7,504 nt of DNA from Christensenellaceae bacterium (GTDB taxonomy: Bacteria > Bacillota > Clostridia > Christensenellales > CAAEEZ01): NCBI GenBank assembly GCA_020024085.1, contig JAHHUG010000068.1, forward strand, positions 1 through 7,504, read 5' to 3'. The translations under genes were made by a program, and so were the position numbers. Positions 4,774-7,504 of this stretch are shown here, in pieces (within the stretch, counting starts at the first letter, position 1; each line of letters opens with the position of its first letter). The notes beneath the pieces are model-generated. The model ran no database searches and was not told the DNA's origin. It saw only the letters and a program-made list of their open reading frames with translations.

Positions 4774-5937
4774 TTAAAGCATAATTTCAAGGTCGGTAAG
4801 TGGGTAAGCCTTGCAAGAATGGATATAACCAAACTTCTCATCAGCTTGACGAAGCAATGTGCCTTTTGATAGGAAAACCTTACCTGAAACAAGTTTTACC
4901 CTACACATACTACATTCACCACTTCTGCAACAAACATTAACCTTGATACCTGCTCTTTCAAGTGATGTAAGTAAGCTCTCATTAGCCTTTGCATCAATAA
5001 CCTTACCAGCAACTTTTACCTTAAATACTTCTTCGCCTGTTAAATCAGTTGGGAAGCCTACCTCTTTAGTAACATCGCCACTAGCACCAAACATCTCTCT
5101 ACGGATTTTCTTAATAGGGATATTCATATTAAGCAATTCATTTTCGCAGAACTCATTCATTACCTTTGGTCCACAAATATAGTAAGTAACAGCATTTACA
5201 TCAGGGATAAGTTTTCTAATAAGTTGCTCGTTGATAAATCCCTTTTCTCCATTGTATTTTTCATCATTAGAAACAACAAGGTAATAGTGGAAGTTATCGT
5301 GCTTTTTAGCGTAATCCTCAAATAAATCATTATATAAAGCAACCTCTGTATTTCTTACACCATACAACAAATAAACTTCTCTATCTAATCCAGCATCAAG
5401 GATTTCTGATACCATACTCTTGAATGGTGTAATACCTGAACCACCAGCTAAAAATACTGAAGTTTTAGAGTGGAAAACAGGGTTATAGTGGAAGTTACCT
5501 GATGGAGATGTAGCTACAAACTCATCGCCAACTTTAACACTATCAAGCATATAGTCAGATACAAAACCAGTAGCAATTCTTGCAACAGTTATCTCATAAT
5601 AAGCTCTTTGTCTTGGAGATGAAGAAATACTATATGGCCTTGAAGTACAAACTCCATCAACCTCGGCAAATATATTGATAAATTGTCCAGCCTCGAATGG
5701 TGGCAAATAGCCGTCCTTTGAAGCAAATCTAATTTGTTTTGCAATAGGTGAAATCTCATTAATCTCGGTTACAACTAGGTTTAATCTACTTGGGTGAAGT
5801 CTATTAATAGTACAATCAACACTATCCTTATTAATGGTAAAATCTTTGCCCATTTGTCTTGCAACAGCAAGCTCGTTTAGTACATTTTCGCCATTGACAC
5901 AAGCACCAAGTAATGTCTCTTTTAGTGATTTACTCAT
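4774..5937 (-). CDS. NAD(P)H oxidoreductase with FAD domain and C-terminal [2Fe-2S] ferredoxin domain
   Basis: 387-residue electron-transfer flavoprotein of the ferredoxin-NADP reductase superfamily. After an N-terminal segment of about 50 residues that I cannot assign, the FAD-binding barrel spans about 52-150, with RPYS at 100-103 that grips the flavin. The NAD(P) domain spans about 155-290, with GGSGITP at 165-171, YGVRNTEVALYNDL from 192, and CGP at 255-257. A plant-type [2Fe-2S] domain fills about 305-387, with ligands Cys337, Cys342, Cys345 and Cys375. The order matches NADH oxidoreductase Hcr and oxygenase reductase components: electrons pass from NAD(P)H to FAD to the iron-sulfur cluster to a partner. 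The start ATG (5935-5937) has a perfect AGGAGG seven bases upstream and lies 2 bases after the stop of the CrtI/RetSat-like flavoenzyme, which is the obvious partner. NADH versus NADPH preference is not clear. Confidence 0.92.
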   Translation of the reverse strand: MSKSLKETLLGACVNGENVLNELAVARQMGKDFTINKDSVDCTINRLHPSRLNLVVTEINEISPIAKQIRFASKDGYLPPFEAGQFINIFAEVDGVCTSRPYSISSSPRQRAYYEITVARIATGFVSDYMLDSVKVGDEFVATSPSGNFHYNPVFHSKTSVFLAGGSGITPFKSMVSEILDAGLDREVYLLYGVRNTEVALYNDLFEDYAKKHDNFHYYLVVSNDEKYNGEKGFINEQLIRKLIPDVNAVTYYICGPKVMNEFCENELLNMNIPIKKIRREMFGASGDVTKEVGFPTDLTGEEVFKVKVAGKVIDAKANESLLTSLERAGIKVNVCCRSGECSMCRVKLVSGKVFLSKGTLLRQADEKFGYIHSCKAYPLTDLEIML

Positions 5938-5939
5938 TA

Positions 5940-7466
5940 TTAAACCTCCTCTGCAATTTTGCTTGCAATCTTATCTGCATACATATAGTTAGGACCAAAT
6001 CCACAAACATTTGCCCAACCACTTGCAAACTCTAAATTCTCTACCTTGCTCTCGTTTGGATAGAAGAATACACTAGACTTTAAGTCTTGCTCGTAACCAT
6101 AAATTGCTCCACCTGGGTGATGTAAAAATCTCATATGAGTAAGAGGTGTTGCAATCTCAATTTCTTCAATGTGACTTCTAAAGCCAGGATATTGCTTCTC
6201 TAGCCTATCAATAATCATATTACAAGCTTCGTACTTCTTCTCGTAGTATTGCTCTGGAGTAAGTTTTTCCCAAGGCTCTGCATACTTTAGTGTACCAGCT
6301 GTTATCATACTTGTTCCCTTTGGAGAAACACTAGGGTCATCAACAGTATAGCAAGTAGCAATAATTGGGTCGTGCTCTGGCATAAGCTCGTATGCACCCT
6401 TGAAATCCTCATTTGCATTCATACTGTCGTAGTTAAGTGTAAATGATGTCTTAAATCCAAGCTCTTCTGGAGTGATATCAAGTCCAATAAAGCAAGTTAA
6501 AGCAGAAATACCAACTGTATATGGCTTTAGATACTCAACAGCAGCTTCTGGTAAATCCTTTTTATCCATAAGGTTACCATATGTTGCGTTAGGGCTAATT
6601 GAAGAAATAATCTTCTTTGCACGATACTCTACACCATTTTGGTCGATAACGCCAACAGCCTTACCACCCTCCATAATTATATGTTTAACGGCATCGTTTA
6701 CCTTTACTTCGCCACCATTACGAAGAATACTCTCAACTAATGCTTGATTCATCATCATTGATGTACCTCTTAGGTAGAATGGCTTATCTTCCATATAAAT
6801 TGCAGTACACTTTGCAAGAATTGACCAAGGGAATCTTGCAGGAGGCATACCCATAAAGCACCAATATGCACTAAGTGCAAGTTGTAACTTTTTATCGGTA
6901 AAGAACTCGTCAAGAACATCTTGAGTAGACCTTAAAGCATACTTTGCAAGGGCTGGATATAGCTTTGGAAAACCTTTTTTCATAATGAACTTTTTGATTT
7001 CGCCTGCCTCTCCAGTACTTTTTGCACTCTTTGCAGCAAACTCAATAGATTCCTTTTGGAACTCATAAACATCATTGAAATATCTAAGGATATTTTCCTT
7101 TTCTTGTGGGAATAGGCTGATTAAATGCTCCTCGCATTTTTTTCTATTAGCAGGAAGTGTTACACCTGTTCCATCTGGGAAATTAACTCTAAATAAGTCT
7201 TTAATTTCAATCCAATCAATATCCTTTTCGATATCATATTTTCTAAATAACTTTCTAAGGTCACCTGGATTTTCTGGTGTACCCATAGAACTAAGTTGGT
7301 GTAATGCTACTTCAAATTCAAATCTACCTCTTCTAAAACTTGTACCACATCCACCTGCGATATTATGTTTTTCGAATAGGATTACTTTTTTACCTTTCTC
7401 GGCAAGGGTTGCAGCAGATGCAATTCCACCATTACCACCACCGATAACAATTACATCGTAATTCAT
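5940..7466 (-). CDS. FAD-dependent oxidoreductase, phytoene desaturase/RetSat (CrtI-like) family
   Basis: 508-residue flavoenzyme, the usual length for CrtI/retinol saturase relatives. The FAD-binding start is textbook: strand DVIVIGGGNGGIASAATLAE (residues 4-23) with GxGxxG, Glu32 at the end of strand two (LFEKH), and AGGCGTSFRRGRFEFEVALH following, the family's extended motif. The middle holds a substrate-side region (LYLRGTSMMMNQALV-like, with GG around the conserved repeat NGGEVKVNDAVKHI). The C terminus has HHPGGAIYGYEQ and ASGWANVCGFGPNYMYADKIA, the second flavin contact. Members oxidise or reduce C=C bonds in hydrophobic polyenes, steroids or fatty acids. No carotenoid synthesis genes are nearby, so a carotenoid role is not supported. 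The next gene encodes an NAD(P)H-to-[2Fe-2S] reductase, suggesting a reductive (saturase) reaction. The start ATG has AGAGAGG at 7472-7478. Substrate and direction are inference. Confidence 0.9.
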   Translation of the reverse strand: MNYDVIVIGGGNGGIASAATLAEKGKKVILFEKHNIAGGCGTSFRRGRFEFEVALHQLSSMGTPENPGDLRKLFRKYDIEKDIDWIEIKDLFRVNFPDGTGVTLPANRKKCEEHLISLFPQEKENILRYFNDVYEFQKESIEFAAKSAKSTGEAGEIKKFIMKKGFPKLYPALAKYALRSTQDVLDEFFTDKKLQLALSAYWCFMGMPPARFPWSILAKCTAIYMEDKPFYLRGTSMMMNQALVESILRNGGEVKVNDAVKHIIMEGGKAVGVIDQNGVEYRAKKIISSISPNATYGNLMDKKDLPEAAVEYLKPYTVGISALTCFIGLDITPEELGFKTSFTLNYDSMNANEDFKGAYELMPEHDPIIATCYTVDDPSVSPKGTSMITAGTLKYAEPWEKLTPEQYYEKKYEACNMIIDRLEKQYPGFRSHIEEIEIATPLTHMRFLHHPGGAIYGYEQDLKSSVFFYPNESKVENLEFASGWANVCGFGPNYMYADKIASKIAEEV

Positions 7467-7484
7467 AATTACCTCTCTAAAAAT

Positions 7485-7490
7485 ATTATA
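7485..7490 (-). promoter_or_regulatory. Candidate -10 element of the redox operon promoter (partly outside window)
   Basis: Minus-strand TATAAT at 7485-7490; the matching -35 box would lie beyond the right edge. It would start transcription near 7478, so close to the ribosome binding site that the leader would be only about a dozen bases. A second candidate, TAAAAT at 7496-7501, would give a more ordinary leader. Without the upstream bases the choice cannot be made. Confidence 0.4.
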
Positions 7491-7504
7491 ATCTAATTTT
7501 ATAG

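Noticed and set aside
4859..5182. 107-codon open frame on the plus strand over the reductase gene
   Set aside because: It is the reverse reading of the [2Fe-2S] and linker region of an enzyme with intact motifs; no start signal or recognisable domain.
6472..6747. 91-codon open frame on the plus strand inside the flavoenzyme gene
   Set aside because: It is antisense to conserved FAD-enzyme coding sequence, with no start signals or recognisable domain of its own.
7075..7461. 128-codon open frame on the plus strand opposite the flavoenzyme N terminus
   Set aside because: It is antisense to the FAD-binding motif region, which is unmistakable on the minus strand; the proline/serine-rich product is typical of a reverse-frame shadow.
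5940..7466. Carotenoid biosynthesis cluster
   Set aside because: The flavoenzyme resembles CrtI, but there is no phytoene synthase, cyclase or prenyltransferase gene nearby, and the partner is an NAD(P)H reductase; RetSat-like or other reductive activity is at least as likely.
1..7504. CRISPR array, toxin-antitoxin pair, phage or insertion sequence
   Set aside because: No regularly spaced repeats, no paired terminal inverted repeats with target duplications and no transposase, integrase or toxin-like gene were seen on either strand.

Overview
The window looks like chromosomal DNA from a low-GC Gram-positive anaerobe, most likely a member of the Clostridia. The evidence is strong AT richness, AGGAGG-type ribosome binding sites, A/T-rich Rho-independent terminators, near-consensus sigma-A promoters, a TPP riboswitch that acts through a terminator, and a MarR plus MepA-like MATE pair typical of these bacteria. 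No tRNA, rRNA, transposase, phage gene or CRISPR array is visible. The assignment is inferred from style, not from a marker gene.

Region 1 (1-1961, minus strand) is a thiamine-controlled operon. A perfect-consensus promoter (1933-1961) should start transcription about two bases before a TPP aptamer (1844-1924), which is followed by an intrinsic terminator (1787-1822). Downstream come a class I SAM-dependent methyltransferase (1158-1775), a small MTH1187/YkoF-type thiamine-binding protein (853-1155), an ABC permease of the ThiX/SsuC type (78-860) and the lipoprotein signal peptide of a substrate-binding protein that runs off the left edge (1-76). Together they should form a thiamine or thiamine-precursor uptake system that is shut down when TPP is plentiful. 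The methyltransferase at the head of the operon is the unexplained member.

Region 2 (1962-2339) separates this operon from a divergent one. It holds no intact gene. On the minus strand it may carry the decayed end of an old reading frame (2014-2271), and it contains the promoter and a palindromic operator for the next operon.

Region 3 (2267-4215, plus strand) is a two-gene efflux operon: a MarR-family regulator (2340-2783) overlapping a MATE multidrug transporter (2776-4161) by 8 bases, ending in a strong terminator (4181-4215). The palindrome 2312-2327 lies just downstream of the promoter and is the likely site of autorepression.

Region 4 (4234-4711, minus strand) is a single GNAT acetyltransferase gene with its own good promoter, convergent with the MATE gene.

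Region 5 (4717-7490, minus strand) is a two-gene redox operon: a CrtI/RetSat-like FAD enzyme (5940-7466) followed after 2 bases by an NAD(P)H reductase with an FAD domain and a C-terminal plant-type [2Fe-2S] domain (4774-5937), closed by a terminator (4717-4750). The simplest reading is that the reductase feeds electrons from NAD(P)H to the flavoenzyme, which then saturates (or desaturates) a hydrophobic substrate that the sequence does not identify. This pair and the riboswitch-controlled methyltransferase are the most interesting parts of the window.
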